A stretch of 64,000 nucleotides of DNA from Mesorhizobium sp. CA8 (GCF_020164955.1 NZ_JAIUHG010000001.1:310001-374000), one strand, 5' to 3'; positions 18,088-26,678 are shown, counted from the stretch's first letter. Notes: generated from the sequence alone by a model not told the origin. Translations and numbers: made by a program.

Positions 18088-19214
18088 CAGCGGGCCTCCC
18101 CGAGCTTGGGCGCTGCTTCGAGCGCCGCGCCCTTCGGCTTCGTCAGCGCCATGCCGATCAGGCGTATGCGGTAATGGATGAGCGTGTCGCAGCCGAGCAC
18201 GAAGAACAAAAGCATGCCCTGGAACACGCGCGCCACCTTGTCGGAAATGCCGAGCGCGCTCTGCACCGCCTCGCCGCCGAGGTAGGTCAGCGCCAGCACC
18301 AGGCCCGCCGCGACGATGCCCAGTGGGTTGAGGCGCCCAAGGAAGGCGACGATGATAGCGGTGAAGCCGTAGCCGGGAGAGATCACCGGCTGCAACTGGC
18401 CGATGGCGCCGGAGACCTCGGAGATGCCGGCCAGGCCGGCCAGCGCCCCGGACAGAAGGAAGGCGAAGAACACCATCTTGTTGAAGCCGAAGCCGGCAAA
18501 GCGCCCTGCCCTTGGGCTTGAACCCAGCACGCGGACCTCGAACCCTTTCAGCATGCGGCTCATCATCAGCCAGATCGCTACCGCGGCGACCAGCGCGAAG
18601 ACGAAACCCCAATTGGCGCGGCCGGCATCCGGCATCAGTTCAGGCAGCACGGCGGAATCGCCGAACTGGATGGTTTGCGGGAAGCCGTGGCCTTGCGGAT
18701 CGCGCCAGGGGCCGCGCACCAGCCAGTCGAGGAAAAGCTGCGCGACATAGACCAGCATCAGGCTGGTGAGGATCTCATTGGTGCTGAAGCGCGTCTTCAG
18801 AAGCGCCGGGATCGATGCGTAGAAGGCGCCGCCGACCATGCCCAGCAAAAGCATCAGCGGGATCACCAGCGGGCCTTCGAATTGCGGGAATAGCACCGGC
18901 ATGATCGAGCCGAAGATCGCGCCGAAAATGAACTGGCCTTCGGCGCCGATGTTCCAGATGTTGGCTTTGTAGCAGACCGACAGGCCGACCGCGATCAGGA
19001 TCAGCGGCGCTGCCTTGATCGCCAACTCATGTAACTGCCAGACCTGGCTGATCGGCTCGACGAAATAGATCTCGAACGCACTGAGCGGATTGACGCCGAG
19101 CAGCGCAAACATGATGGCGCCGGCAATGATCGTCAGCGCGAAGGCGATGAAGGGCGACAGCATCGAGAACAGCGCCGAGCGCTGCGGGCGTTTGACGAGT
19201 TCGATGCGCATCAT
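18087..19214 (-). CDS. BMP-type ABC transporter permease (first)
   Basis: Permease of 375 residues: MMRIELVKRPQRSALFSMLS, then about ten hydrophobic helices, NIWNIGAEGQFIFGAIFGS (the permease signature) and GSSPRAGRFAGFGFNKM as the ATPase-contact loop. The start at ATG 19214 overlaps the ATPase stop by 4 bases (ATGA), and the alternative ATG 19211 overlaps by one. The end overlaps the next permease. The tight overlaps show one coupled operon. Confidence 0.92.
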   Translation of the reverse strand: MMRIELVKRPQRSALFSMLSPFIAFALTIIAGAIMFALLGVNPLSAFEIYFVEPISQVWQLHELAIKAAPLILIAVGLSVCYKANIWNIGAEGQFIFGAIFGSIMPVLFPQFEGPLVIPLMLLLGMVGGAFYASIPALLKTRFSTNEILTSLMLVYVAQLFLDWLVRGPWRDPQGHGFPQTIQFGDSAVLPELMPDAGRANWGFVFALVAAVAIWLMMSRMLKGFEVRVLGSSPRAGRFAGFGFNKMVFFAFLLSGALAGLAGISEVSGAIGQLQPVISPGYGFTAIIVAFLGRLNPLGIVAAGLVLALTYLGGEAVQSALGISDKVARVFQGMLLFFVLGCDTLIHYRIRLIGMALTKPKGAALEAAPKLGEAR

Positions 19215-20776
19215 GCGACCTCCAAGCTGTGTTCGGCATGGCCGGGCTCGGCGCCGCCCATCAACAGGCCGACCTTCTCGAAAGTCGCCTCGGCGATCGG
19301 CAGCGGCGTCGACAGTTCTCCGTTGTGGATGACGGCGATGGCGTCCGACAGTTCGAACAATTCGTCGAGATCCTGGCTGATGACCAGGACAGCGGAGCCG
19401 CTGCGGGCGAGCTCGATCAAAGCCTGGCGGATGTGAGCGGCAGCACCCGCGTCCACGCCCCATGTCGGCTGGTTGACGATCATGACGCTGGGCCTGCGGT
19501 CGAGCTCGCGGCCGACGATGAATTTCTGCAGATTGCCGCCCGATAGTGCGGCGGCCTCCGGATCGGGCGCGCTCTTGCGCACGTCCATGGCTTTAATGAT
19601 ACGCTGGGCGGCGCTGTAAACCGCGCCGTTCTTGACCGTGCCGCCCGAGCCGACGAAAGCCTTGCCGTCGGTGGCGTGACGAGACAGAAGCAGGTTCTCC
19701 GAAAGCTTCATGCGCGGCGCCGCGCCATGACCTAGCCGCTCCTCCGGCACGAAGGCGGCGCCCATCAGGCGGCGGCCGGTGATCGACAGGCCGCCGGCAT
19801 CCTTGCCGCGGATGCGCACGGAACCGGCATCGTGCTGCAGCACCTCGCCGGAGACGGATTCGAAGAACTCGCCCTGACCGTTGCCGGCGACGCCGGCGAT
19901 GCCGATCACTTCGCCGGCACGAACGGTGAGGTTGATGTTCTTCAGCGGGATGGCGAAGGGCGTCGCCGGCTTGCGGCTGAGGCCGCGGATTTCCAGCAGG
20001 GCCGGCGCCGTTTCGATGCCTTCCGCCGGCGCACGCACCACCGCCTTTACCTCGCTGCCGACCATCATGCGGGCAAGCGATGCGGCCGTCTCCTCACGCG
20101 GATTGCAGTGGCCGACGACCTTGCCGTGGCGAAGCACCGTGGCGCGGTCGCAGATGCGTTTGACCTCTTCCAGCCGGTGCGAGATGTAGAGGATCGACTT
20201 GCCCTCCGAGCGCAGGCGCTCCAGCGTCTCGAACAGCTTGTCGGCTTCCTGTGGCGTCAGCACCGAGGTCGGCTCGTCGAGAATGATGAGCTGCGGTGTC
20301 TGAAGCAAGCAGCGGATGATCTCGATGCGCTGGCGTTCGCCGACGGAGAGGTCTCCGACCAGCGAGTCCGGATCGAGCGGCAGTCCATAGCTGAAGGACA
20401 GCGCCCTCGCCTTCGCCGCAATGGTGCTGATCGGCGAACCGTCATTGAGCGAAAGCGCGATGTTCTCGGCCGCCGTCAGCGCTTCGAACAGCGAGAAGTG
20501 TTGGAACACCATGCCGATGCCGAGCTTCTTGGCCACGCCCGGGCTGGTGATCTTGACCGGCTTGCCGTCCCAGAAGATCTCGCCCGAGTTCGGCTCGAGC
20601 GATCCGAACAGCATCTTGACCAGCGTCGACTTGCCGGCGCCGTTCTCGCCGAGCAGCGCGTGGATCTCGCCCTTGGCGATGTTGAGATCGATGTGATCGC
20701 ACGCCGTCAGCGTGCCAAAAATCTTGGTAAGGCCACGAACCTCGAGCAGGTTCGACCTGTCATGATTTGCACTCAC
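19211..20776 (-). CDS. BMP-type (nucleoside-like) ABC transporter ATP-binding protein
   Basis: Double-domain ATPase of about 521 residues. First domain: Walker A LLGENGAGKSTLVKML, signature LSVGERQRIEI, Walker B LIILDEPTSVLTP. Second domain is degenerate: GVAGNGQGEFFE in place of Walker A and NQPTWGVDAG in place of Walker B, with LSGGNLQKFIVGREL intact. This asymmetry is usual in the RbsA/YufO-like group. I favour GTG 20776 as start because GGGAGG lies 4-5 bases before it; ATG 20788 is also possible. It is the first gene of the operon. Confidence 0.92.
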   Translation of the reverse strand: MSANHDRSNLLEVRGLTKIFGTLTACDHIDLNIAKGEIHALLGENGAGKSTLVKMLFGSLEPNSGEIFWDGKPVKITSPGVAKKLGIGMVFQHFSLFEALTAAENIALSLNDGSPISTIAAKARALSFSYGLPLDPDSLVGDLSVGERQRIEIIRCLLQTPQLIILDEPTSVLTPQEADKLFETLERLRSEGKSILYISHRLEEVKRICDRATVLRHGKVVGHCNPREETAASLARMMVGSEVKAVVRAPAEGIETAPALLEIRGLSRKPATPFAIPLKNINLTVRAGEVIGIAGVAGNGQGEFFESVSGEVLQHDAGSVRIRGKDAGGLSITGRRLMGAAFVPEERLGHGAAPRMKLSENLLLSRHATDGKAFVGSGGTVKNGAVYSAAQRIIKAMDVRKSAPDPEAAALSGGNLQKFIVGRELDRRPSVMIVNQPTWGVDAGAAAHIRQALIELARSGSAVLVISQDLDELFELSDAIAVIHNGELSTPLPIAEATFEKVGLLMGGAEPGHAEHSLEVA

Positions 20777-21082
20777 GGTGCCTCCCATCCAGTTTCCCGG
20801 ATATGTTCTGTGTTCCCGCGATCATGGTATGCGCGGCCGGCTCCCATCGGAAAGCAGCACCCAACTTGAAAGAGCTTCAAGAATTTCAGCGGAAACTCAA
20901 GGGCTAAGATAGATCTCTTGAGAACAACGGCAAATCCGCATCGCTTTTCAGGCAAGCCGTGCCTTCGGGCTCGGCAAGCCGCTGAAAAACAAGGCAGCCG
21001 GATAGAGCACGGTGCCGAAGGGTGTAAAGCGGTTTTCCGTCGGGAATTGCAATAGAGCGGTGCGCCGCTTCCGTGAAGCGCT
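20777..21082. other. Intergenic region between BMP operon start and quinone oxidoreductase end
   Basis: About 300 bases. The right part (21017-21085) is a dispersed repeat and hairpin described separately. The rest must contain the BMP operon promoter. I see no gene or recognisable purine riboswitch. Confidence 0.4.
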
Positions 21083-21085
21083 CTA
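21017..21085. repeat. Dispersed repeat family A, partial copy, with terminal hairpin
   Basis: GGTGTAAAGCGGTTTTCCGT followed by GGGAATTGC matches the core of other copies near 26550-26602, 30148-30196 and 53005-53071 (core TGTGAAGCGGTTTTCCGTCC / GGAATTGCG). It is followed by AGAGCG (21054-21059) and CGCTCT (21079-21084), which can fold as a hairpin and includes part of the stop codon of the quinone oxidoreductase gene. The hairpin may act as its terminator. Confidence 0.6.
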
Positions 21086-22060
21086 AGGAATGAGAATGGT
21101 CGTCCCCGTCGTCTTGCGGGCTTCGAGATCAGCTTGCGCCCTTGCGGCGTCCTTCAGCGCATAGCGCTGGTTGATCTTGATCTCGACGGCGCCGCTCTTG
21201 ACCACGTCGAAAAGCGCTTCGGCCGATTTTACTAGATCCTCGCGCCTGGCGTTGTAGACGAAGATCGTCGGCCGGGTCGCGTAGAGCGAGCCTTTCTGCG
21301 CCAGCAGCGATATCGAGAAAGGCGGGATCGGCCCGGACGACTGGCCGAAGCTGACGAACATGCCCAACGGCCGAAGGCAATCGAGCGATGCCGGAAAAGT
21401 GTCGGCGCCGACGGAATCGTAGACAACGTCGCATTTCTTCCCGCCGGTAAGCGCCGCGACGCCGGCGACGAAATCCTGCTCCTTGTAGTTGATGACATGA
21501 TCGAAGCCATGCGCCCGGGCGAGCTCGATCTTGTCGGCGGAGCTCGCGGTGCCGATCACGGTTGCGCCGAGATGCTTTGCCCATTGGCCGAGGATCAGCC
21601 CGACGCCGCCGGCGGCTGCGTGGTAGAGGATCGTGTCGCCGGCCTTCACCGGGAAGGTCCGGCGCAACAAGTATTCGGCCGTCATGCCCTTCAGCATCAT
21701 CGCCGCTGCCTGCTCGTCGCTGATGCCGTCCGGCACTTTGACCACGCGCTCGGCGGCAATCACCCGTTGCTCAGCGTAAGCCCCGACATTGACGGCATAG
21801 GCGATGCGGTCGCCCGGCTTCAGCCAGTCGACACCGGTGCCGAGCGCCAGCACGACGCCTGCCGCCTCGCCGCCCGGGATCAGCGGAAAACCGCCGAGCG
21901 GCGGGTAAAGTCCGGAGCGATAGTAGACGTCGATGAAGTTGAGGCCGATCGCTGTGTGCCGGATCAAGATCTGGCCTTCTCCCGGCTGGCCGGGATCGGC
22001 ATTTTCATAAGCCAGGACTTCGGGGCCGCCATTGGCGTGGATGCGAATTGCCTTGGACAT
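21083..22060 (-). CDS. NADPH:quinone oxidoreductase (zeta-crystallin type)
   Basis: Zinc-free medium-chain dehydrogenase/reductase of 325 residues. Seen: the N-terminal GroES-like domain IGLNFIDVYYRSGLYP, then LIPGGEAAGVVLALG, the NADPH-binding AAAGGVGLILGQWAKHLGATVIGTASS near residue 150 onward, and NYKEQDFVAGV. The IDVYYRSGLYP motif is typical of Qor, which reduces quinones by one electron. Length is normal. Stands alone on the minus strand; its stop sits in a hairpin-bearing repeat. Confidence 0.9.
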   Translation of the reverse strand: MSKAIRIHANGGPEVLAYENADPGQPGEGQILIRHTAIGLNFIDVYYRSGLYPPLGGFPLIPGGEAAGVVLALGTGVDWLKPGDRIAYAVNVGAYAEQRVIAAERVVKVPDGISDEQAAAMMLKGMTAEYLLRRTFPVKAGDTILYHAAAGGVGLILGQWAKHLGATVIGTASSADKIELARAHGFDHVINYKEQDFVAGVAALTGGKKCDVVYDSVGADTFPASLDCLRPLGMFVSFGQSSGPIPPFSISLLAQKGSLYATRPTIFVYNARREDLVKSAEALFDVVKSGAVEIKINQRYALKDAARAQADLEARKTTGTTILIP

Positions 22061-22082
22061 CGCTCAATTCTCCGAAGAGTAG

Positions 22083-22200
22083 GCACACAATCTGGACCGT
22101 GATTCCGAAAGGAAGAACCATTTTCGGGAGGGCATGCACCGATGGACAGTTAGGTCAGGATGACCATTCAGCCAAAAAATATCCTGATCCAGGATCAGGG
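22083..22200. repeat. Dispersed repeat family C around the pcs stop codon
   Basis: Two parts: CCGTGATTCCGAAAGGAAG with a following ACCATTTTCGGG (22095-22125), and TCAGGATGACC ... TATCCTGATCCAGGATCA (22155-22197). A similar module is at 52378-52448 (GTGATCCCGACAAGTGGGAA then CGGTTTTCG, and CATCCTGATCCAG). The second part overlaps the last codons and stop of pcs (22195). Confidence 0.5.
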
Positions 22201-23013
22201 CTTCTTGGCGCCCAGATTGGGGAACATCTGCATGACGCCCCCGATGCAGGCGAGATAGAGCCCGGTGATGGTGATGCCGATCTTGGTGAAGTCGCTGACC
22301 TGCTCCCCCAGCACGCCGATCTTGTTGTAGAAGCTGGCAAGCGCGGCCTGCGCAAGCGCAAGCGCGCCGAAGGCGCACCACAAAAGGATCATGCCGAGAT
22401 TGAGCGACCTGAGCCGCACCACCCGCACCGGATGGATGAAGTTGATCGGCAGGAAGGTCAAAATGCCGGCGACCACCACCACGGCGAAAGACACCCATTG
22501 CCCAGGCTCGATGACGAAGAGCGTGAACACCACCATGTTCCAGACGACCGGGAACCCCTTGAAGAAGTTCTCCTTCGTCTTCATTCCGGTGTCGGCATAG
22601 TAGATCGCGCTGGAGACGACGATGATGGCCGCCGACAGGAAGGACAGATTCTCGCCCATGAAGCCGCGCTGATAGAGCGCGAAGGCCGGAATGAGCACGT
22701 AAGTGACATAGTCGATAATGTTATCGAGGAGTTCGCCCGACCATGTCGGCAGGATTTCCTTGACCTCGAGCTTCCTGGCGATTGGGCCGTCGATACCGTC
22801 GACGAACAGCGCCAGCCCCAGCCACCAGAACATCGCCGTCCAGCGTTGCTCGCTTGCCGCCACCAGCGACAGGAAGGCAAGGAACGACCCCGACGCGGTG
22901 AGCAGATGCACGGAGAACGCGCGCGCCTGCGGCCATGTCACCTTCTTCTTCGGCAACGGGATGCGTTGCGCGATCTTCTTGGCTGCCTTGCCGGCCCTTG
23001 TGTTCTTGCTCAC
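22195..23013 (-). CDS. pcs: Phosphatidylcholine synthase
   Basis: Membrane enzyme that condenses CDP-diacylglycerol with choline to make phosphatidylcholine, a pathway typical of rhizobia and other host-associated bacteria. The 272-residue protein has about eight hydrophobic helices and the CDP-alcohol phosphotransferase motif spread over DGIDGPIARKLEV and GELLDNIIDYVTY (DG..AR...G...D...D). Start is GTG 23013 (reads Met-Ser-Lys-Asn-Thr), since upstream in-frame sequence is the out-of-frame DUF1326 gene. The GTG overlaps the DUF1326 stop by 4 bases (GTGA), so it is translationally coupled. Its own stop lies in a dispersed repeat. Confidence 0.94.
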   Translation of the reverse strand: MSKNTRAGKAAKKIAQRIPLPKKKVTWPQARAFSVHLLTASGSFLAFLSLVAASEQRWTAMFWWLGLALFVDGIDGPIARKLEVKEILPTWSGELLDNIIDYVTYVLIPAFALYQRGFMGENLSFLSAAIIVVSSAIYYADTGMKTKENFFKGFPVVWNMVVFTLFVIEPGQWVSFAVVVVAGILTFLPINFIHPVRVVRLRSLNLGMILLWCAFGALALAQAALASFYNKIGVLGEQVSDFTKIGITITGLYLACIGGVMQMFPNLGAKKP

Positions 23014-23624
23014 GGTCCCCGCCAGTCCAGCTTGCAGATTTCGGCCGAGCGGCCGGCGAAATTCCAGTTGCGGCCGAAGGCGCGCATCTTGCTCTTGTCG
23101 GACTTCGCTACGATGATCTCCGGCGCGATCCAATATTCGGAATTGGTGATCACCGTATTCTTGTCACGGTCCCTGCCGGGAATGGGCGTCACCGCGCCGT
23201 CGATAATCTTGGGAATCTGGAAGACACGTGTCTTGTCGCGGGTCTCATAGGTGATCGGCACCTGCTCGACGCCGAGGAATTTCCCGACGAGGATCGACAG
23301 CAGCGAGGTGGTGCCGCCGGCCTTGCCGGTGAAGATCTTGGTCAGCGCCTTCACCGCATGGATCGAGGCGCGCTTGTCGATGAACAGGCCGGCCGTCCAG
23401 TTGCCGCGGCTCATGTAACCGGGAATTTCCATGATCAGGCCAAGATTGAGGCTGGAAAGGTCGACCTCGCCGAAATGGCCCGCATCGATGCGGAAGCCTG
23501 CCCAAGTCTGGCAATAGCCCTCGGTCGGCGGATGGCTGCCGAGCGACAGCACGCAGGGACAGAAAACCGTGCAATTGCAGGAGAGTACCAGCTCCCCCTT
23601 CATCGCCCAGCTTTGGTCGGTCAT
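23010..23624 (-). CDS. DUF1326 domain-containing protein
   Basis: The 204-residue protein begins MTDQSWAMKGELVLSCNCTV and has the DUF1326 Cys-rich N-terminus (CNCTVFCPCVLSLGSHPP, then a Cys in GYCQTW) that could bind metal. Conserved GFRIDAGHFGEVDLSSLNL and IVGKFLGVEQVPI-like segments follow. Function is unknown. It sits 11 bases after the DUF2182 gene and overlaps pcs by 4 bases. The DUF2182-DUF1326 pairing recurs in genomes and suggests a shared, possibly metal-related role. ATG 23639, in frame and overlapping the upstream gene, is an alternative start. I prefer 23624 because AGGGAG lies upstream. Confidence 0.88.
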   Translation of the reverse strand: MTDQSWAMKGELVLSCNCTVFCPCVLSLGSHPPTEGYCQTWAGFRIDAGHFGEVDLSSLNLGLIMEIPGYMSRGNWTAGLFIDKRASIHAVKALTKIFTGKAGGTTSLLSILVGKFLGVEQVPITYETRDKTRVFQIPKIIDGAVTPIPGRDRDKNTVITNSEYWIAPEIIVAKSDKSKMRAFGRNWNFAGRSAEICKLDWRGP

Positions 23625-23635
23625 CGAATTCTCCC

Positions 23636-24526
23636 TCATGCCGAAACTAATAGCAGGGCTACCGCCCACACAAGCAGTATCGCACCGGCAACCCGGCTGG
23701 CCACCCTGCCGGCGGTCTGTTTCTCGATCAGCGCGAATAGGCCGATCAGCGCCATCCAGAAGACGTTCATGGCGCCTACGGCAAACATCACCAGCATCAG
23801 CGCCCAGCAGCAACCGAGGCACCAGACGCCCTGCTCCAGGCCGAGCCGGAAGATGCGGCCTGGTTTCGCGCTCCAGTTGGCGAACAGGATCGAGAACGGG
23901 TTGCGGCATTTTTCCAGGCACGCCTGTTTCAAGCCGCTGAATTGATAAAGGCCGGCGACAAGCAGCGCGGCGGCGCCGGCAATGCCAACGGCAGGATCGA
24001 GCATTCGGCCGGAACCGGCAAAGGCGTAGACCGCGAGCGTCAACACGGTGAAACCCACGGATGCGCCAAGCCATGTGGCGAGATATCCGGCGACAAGCAC
24101 CAGCGGATGAACGGCGGGCTCGCCCTTGATCCTCGCGGTATCGGCGATTTCGCAATAGGTGCGGATCAACGGCGCCGCCGAAGGCAGCATCGTCGCCACT
24201 CCCATCAGGAACCACATCAGCACAAGCGCCGTCGCTTGCAGGCCGGTCGGGCCGGCAAGCGGCGTCGGCGCAAGACAAAGAGCGAAGAACCGGTCGAGAA
24301 AATCCGGCAATGGCAGGCTCGGCAGATTTTTCAGCAGCATGTCGCCCGGCGCGCCGGCGGGGCGGCTTTCGGCGCCGCGGATCGCCATTGCGCCGAGGAG
24401 GAACCAGGCAAAGGCGATGCCGATGCCAATCGTGAGCATGACCGCGCGGCGCGGGCTGCGCGCCACGCCCGCCGTCGCGCGGCCGGCGCGGTCGAGATGG
24501 CTGAAATCATGCTGCTCGCCGCTCAT
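23636..24526 (-). CDS. DUF2182 integral membrane protein
   Basis: A 296-residue membrane protein (COG5486-like, sometimes called a predicted metal-binding membrane protein). It has about seven hydrophobic helices, MWFLMGVATMLPSAAPLI in the middle, and the conserved motifs LKQACLEKCRNP and GVWCLGCCWALM, whose Cys residues could bind metal. Start at ATG 24526 (MSGEQHDFSHLDRAG). It is the first gene of the three-gene DUF2182-DUF1326-pcs set and is divergent from the flavin hydroxylase gene about 100 bases away. Confidence 0.87.
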   Translation of the reverse strand: MSGEQHDFSHLDRAGRATAGVARSPRRAVMLTIGIGIAFAWFLLGAMAIRGAESRPAGAPGDMLLKNLPSLPLPDFLDRFFALCLAPTPLAGPTGLQATALVLMWFLMGVATMLPSAAPLIRTYCEIADTARIKGEPAVHPLVLVAGYLATWLGASVGFTVLTLAVYAFAGSGRMLDPAVGIAGAAALLVAGLYQFSGLKQACLEKCRNPFSILFANWSAKPGRIFRLGLEQGVWCLGCCWALMLVMFAVGAMNVFWMALIGLFALIEKQTAGRVASRVAGAILLVWAVALLLVSA

Positions 24527-24627
24527 GGCAATCGAATGGGCTGAATCGCCGCGTTGATCAAGCCGGCCGATCTGACCTATATCCCGATAAAGGCCCGACG
24601 GGTCGCCTCGCATTGTGGAAGCCTGGC

Positions 24628-25839
24628 GTGGAGCACAACGACAAAGCCCTCATCCTGGTTGCCGGCAGCGGTCCTGCCGGCCTGGTCGCGGCGCTCGGCT
24701 TTGCCGAGGCCGGCTTCGGCGTGACGCTGGTCGGCCCTGAGGTCAACGCCGCCGACGGCCGCACCACGGCCCTGATGAATCCGGCGCTGAAGGTCCTCGA
24801 CCGGCTGAGTGTTCTTGCCGAACTGAGGACGCAGGCCGCGCCGCTCAAGGCGATGCGCATCGTCGACGCCACAAGGCGGCTGATCCGAAGCCCAACCGTG
24901 ACCTTTCGCGCCAGCGAGATCGGCGAGGAACAGTTCGGGCTCAATTTGCCGAACAAGGCTCTCATCCCCATCCTTGCCAGGGCCGTTTCAGCTCATGGTC
25001 GCATTCATTGGCTGAAATCCACCGTCGAGTCCTGGAACCTTGACGCCGACCAGGCCCATGCAAGGCTGGCCGACGGCAACGAAGTCTCGGCGTCGCTGGC
25101 GGTCGCCGCCGATGGGCGTCTGTCTCCGGCGCGTGAAGCCGCCGGCATTCGCGCCTCCGCGCGGCCCTACCCGCAGTCGGCACTCGTCCTCAATTTCGGC
25201 CACCGCAGCGAGCACGGCTTCGTCTCGACCGAATTCCACACCGAAACGGGACCGTTCACACAGGTGCCGCTGCCCGGCAAGCGCTCCAGCCTTGTCTGGG
25301 TGGTGAAGCCGGAGACGGCGCGGGAGCTTGCGGCGCTCGACGATGCAGCCCTGTCGGGCCTTGTCGAGGAACAGATGCAGTCGATGCTTGGCCGGGTCTC
25401 GGTCGAGCCGGGCCGCCAGGTCTATCCCTTGTCGGCGGCCTCGCCCGGCCGTTTCGCGCAAAATCGCGTGGCGCTGGTCGGCGAAGCGGCGCATGTGTTT
25501 CCGCCGATCGGCGCCCAAGGCCTCAACCTTGGCATCAGGGATATCGAAGATCTGATTGGAATTGCGAGTGAAAACAGCAATGATCCCGGATCGCGCCGGA
25601 CCCTCGCCGCCTATGACACGAGGCGCCGGCCCGACATATGGGCGCGCAGCGGCGCGGTGAACCTGCTCAACATGTCGCTCTTGTCCGACATGCTGCCGGC
25701 ACAGCTAGCACGCAGCGCCGGCCTGAATGCCTTGGGCAGCTTCGCCCCGCTGCGCGCCTTCTTCATGCGCGAGGGGCTGCGGCCCGGCAGTGGTTTTCGC
25801 GCCATTGCCGGCGGCTTAAGGAAGGAGGCCGGCCGATAG
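24628..25839 (+). CDS. UbiH/UbiF-family FAD-dependent hydroxylase
   Basis: Class A flavoprotein monooxygenase of about 403 residues. Seen: FAD-binding LVAGSGPAGLVAALGFAEAG (GxGxxG), DGRTTAL near residue 45, and RVALVGEAAHVFPPIGAQGL (the GDAAH motif with Glu for Asp) followed by NLGIRDIEDL. The family hydroxylates aromatic rings, most often in ubiquinone synthesis. Which step this paralog serves is not clear. I chose GTG 24628 (Glu-His-Asn follows) with GGAAG 8 bases before it; TTG 24613 is possible. The last 24 bases overlap an AEC remnant on the other strand. Confidence 0.88.
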   Translation: MEHNDKALILVAGSGPAGLVAALGFAEAGFGVTLVGPEVNAADGRTTALMNPALKVLDRLSVLAELRTQAAPLKAMRIVDATRRLIRSPTVTFRASEIGEEQFGLNLPNKALIPILARAVSAHGRIHWLKSTVESWNLDADQAHARLADGNEVSASLAVAADGRLSPAREAAGIRASARPYPQSALVLNFGHRSEHGFVSTEFHTETGPFTQVPLPGKRSSLVWVVKPETARELAALDDAALSGLVEEQMQSMLGRVSVEPGRQVYPLSAASPGRFAQNRVALVGEAAHVFPPIGAQGLNLGIRDIEDLIGIASENSNDPGSRRTLAAYDTRRRPDIWARSGAVNLLNMSLLSDMLPAQLARSAGLNALGSFAPLRAFFMREGLRPGSGFRAIAGGLRKEAGR

Positions 25840-25992
25840 GATTCCGTGCCGGATCGCATAAAGCAGCGCGGTCGCCGTCACCACCGGGAAGCATGTCGTG
25901 ATCAGCACGCTGGCCGAGGCCCGCTGCACCCACACGTCATATTGCTATGCGATCACGAGGACGTTGGTCACCGTCGGCAGCGCCGCCGCTGG
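25816..25992 (-). pseudogene. Remnant of an AEC-family (auxin efflux carrier-like) transporter
   Basis: Read on the minus strand, this stretch gives ALPTVTNVLVIA, an in-frame TAG, then QYDVWVQRASASVLITT and a hydrophobic tail ending at TAA 25818-25816. This is the layout of the last two membrane helices of AEC/MdcF-like transporters (usual form NVFVLA-Q-QY). The 5' part is missing and the in-frame stop replaces an expected Gln. It overlaps the end of the hydroxylase gene by 24 bases. The assignment is by eye from a short stretch. Confidence 0.6.
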
Positions 25993-26158
25993 CCCGTTGC
26001 TTGACTCGTTCGGCTATTGAATTGCGGAAGTGTCTGCGCCAAATAGGCCCAAGCCCAAAGTCGGGGTCGATTTTTGGCTGGCTAACGTGTAAATTCAAGG
26101 TCTTAGGCGCCCTGTGCGCGGCCAAGAGAGGCGCCTCGGAACCTAAGTGGTGAATGCT

Positions 26159-26482
26159 ATGAAAACAGCCAAGTTCTCGATCGGGCAAGTGGTTCGCCAC
26201 AGGCTGTTTCCATTCCGTGGCGTGATCTTCGACGTCGATCCCGAATTCGCCAACACCGAAGAATGGTACGAGGCCATTCCGGCCGACGTGCGCCCGCGCA
26301 AGGATCAGCCTTTCTACCATCTTCTGGCGGAGAATTCTGAGACCGAGTACATCGCCTACGTGTCCGAGCAGAACCTGCTCGAGGACCGATCGGGCGAGCC
26401 GGTGCGGCACCCGCAGATCGGCGAGATGTTCGACAAGCTGCCGGACGGCCGCTACGAGCCGAAGCGCCAGTCGAAGCACTGA
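26159..26482 (+). CDS. hspQ: Heat shock protein HspQ
   Basis: HspQ (YccV-like) is a small hemimethylated-DNA-binding-type protein linked to protease-mediated turnover and heat stress. The 107-residue product has AKFSIGQVVRHRLFPFRGVI, FDVDPEFANTEEWYEAIP, DQPFYHLLAENSETEYIAYV and SEQNLLEDRSGEPVRHP, all typical. I chose ATG 26159 over ATG 26147 because homologs start Met-Lys close to the conserved AKF. A 10-bp hairpin at 26508-26533 follows the stop and may terminate the transcript. Confidence 0.93.
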   Translation: MKTAKFSIGQVVRHRLFPFRGVIFDVDPEFANTEEWYEAIPADVRPRKDQPFYHLLAENSETEYIAYVSEQNLLEDRSGEPVRHPQIGEMFDKLPDGRYEPKRQSKH

Positions 26483-26502
26483 AGCGCAAAAGCACATCGC
26501 CA

Positions 26503-26602
26503 GAGTATTTCACCGTTCACAGAAACGGTGAAATGCTCCATCTCCTTATTTTTACGCTATTCCGGACGGAAAACCGCTCACACTTTTCCTGGAATTGCTC
26601 CA
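26503..26602. repeat. Composite dispersed repeat (family A) with 10-bp hairpin
   Basis: Left part: perfect inverted arms TTTCACCGTT (26508-26517) and AACGGTGAAA (26524-26533). Right part: TACGCTATTCCGGACGGAAA, ACCGCTCACACTTTTCCTGG and AATTGCTCC, the full-length form of repeat family A. Both parts lie between hspQ and the ialB-like gene. The hairpin could serve as the hspQ terminator. Confidence 0.65.
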
Positions 26603-26618
26603 AGGAGCGCAGCGCGTC

Positions 26619-26658
26619 AACAACAAAAAAGCGGAGCATTTGCCCCGCTTTTGTTGTT
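26619..26658. terminator. Intrinsic terminator of the ialB-like gene
   Basis: AACAACAAAAAAGCGGAGCA and TTTGCCCCGCTTTTGTTGTT form a long stem with A and T tracts at its base, 20 bases after the stop of the minus-strand gene. It can work in both directions. Confidence 0.8.
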
Positions 26659-26678
26659 CCGAAAACGCGCTTGCGCGA

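Noticed and set aside
26518..26523. TTCACAGAAACGGTGAA as a CRP-type site
   Set aside because: The centre and arms do not match TGTGA-N6-TCACA. It is part of a 10-bp hairpin repeat after hspQ.
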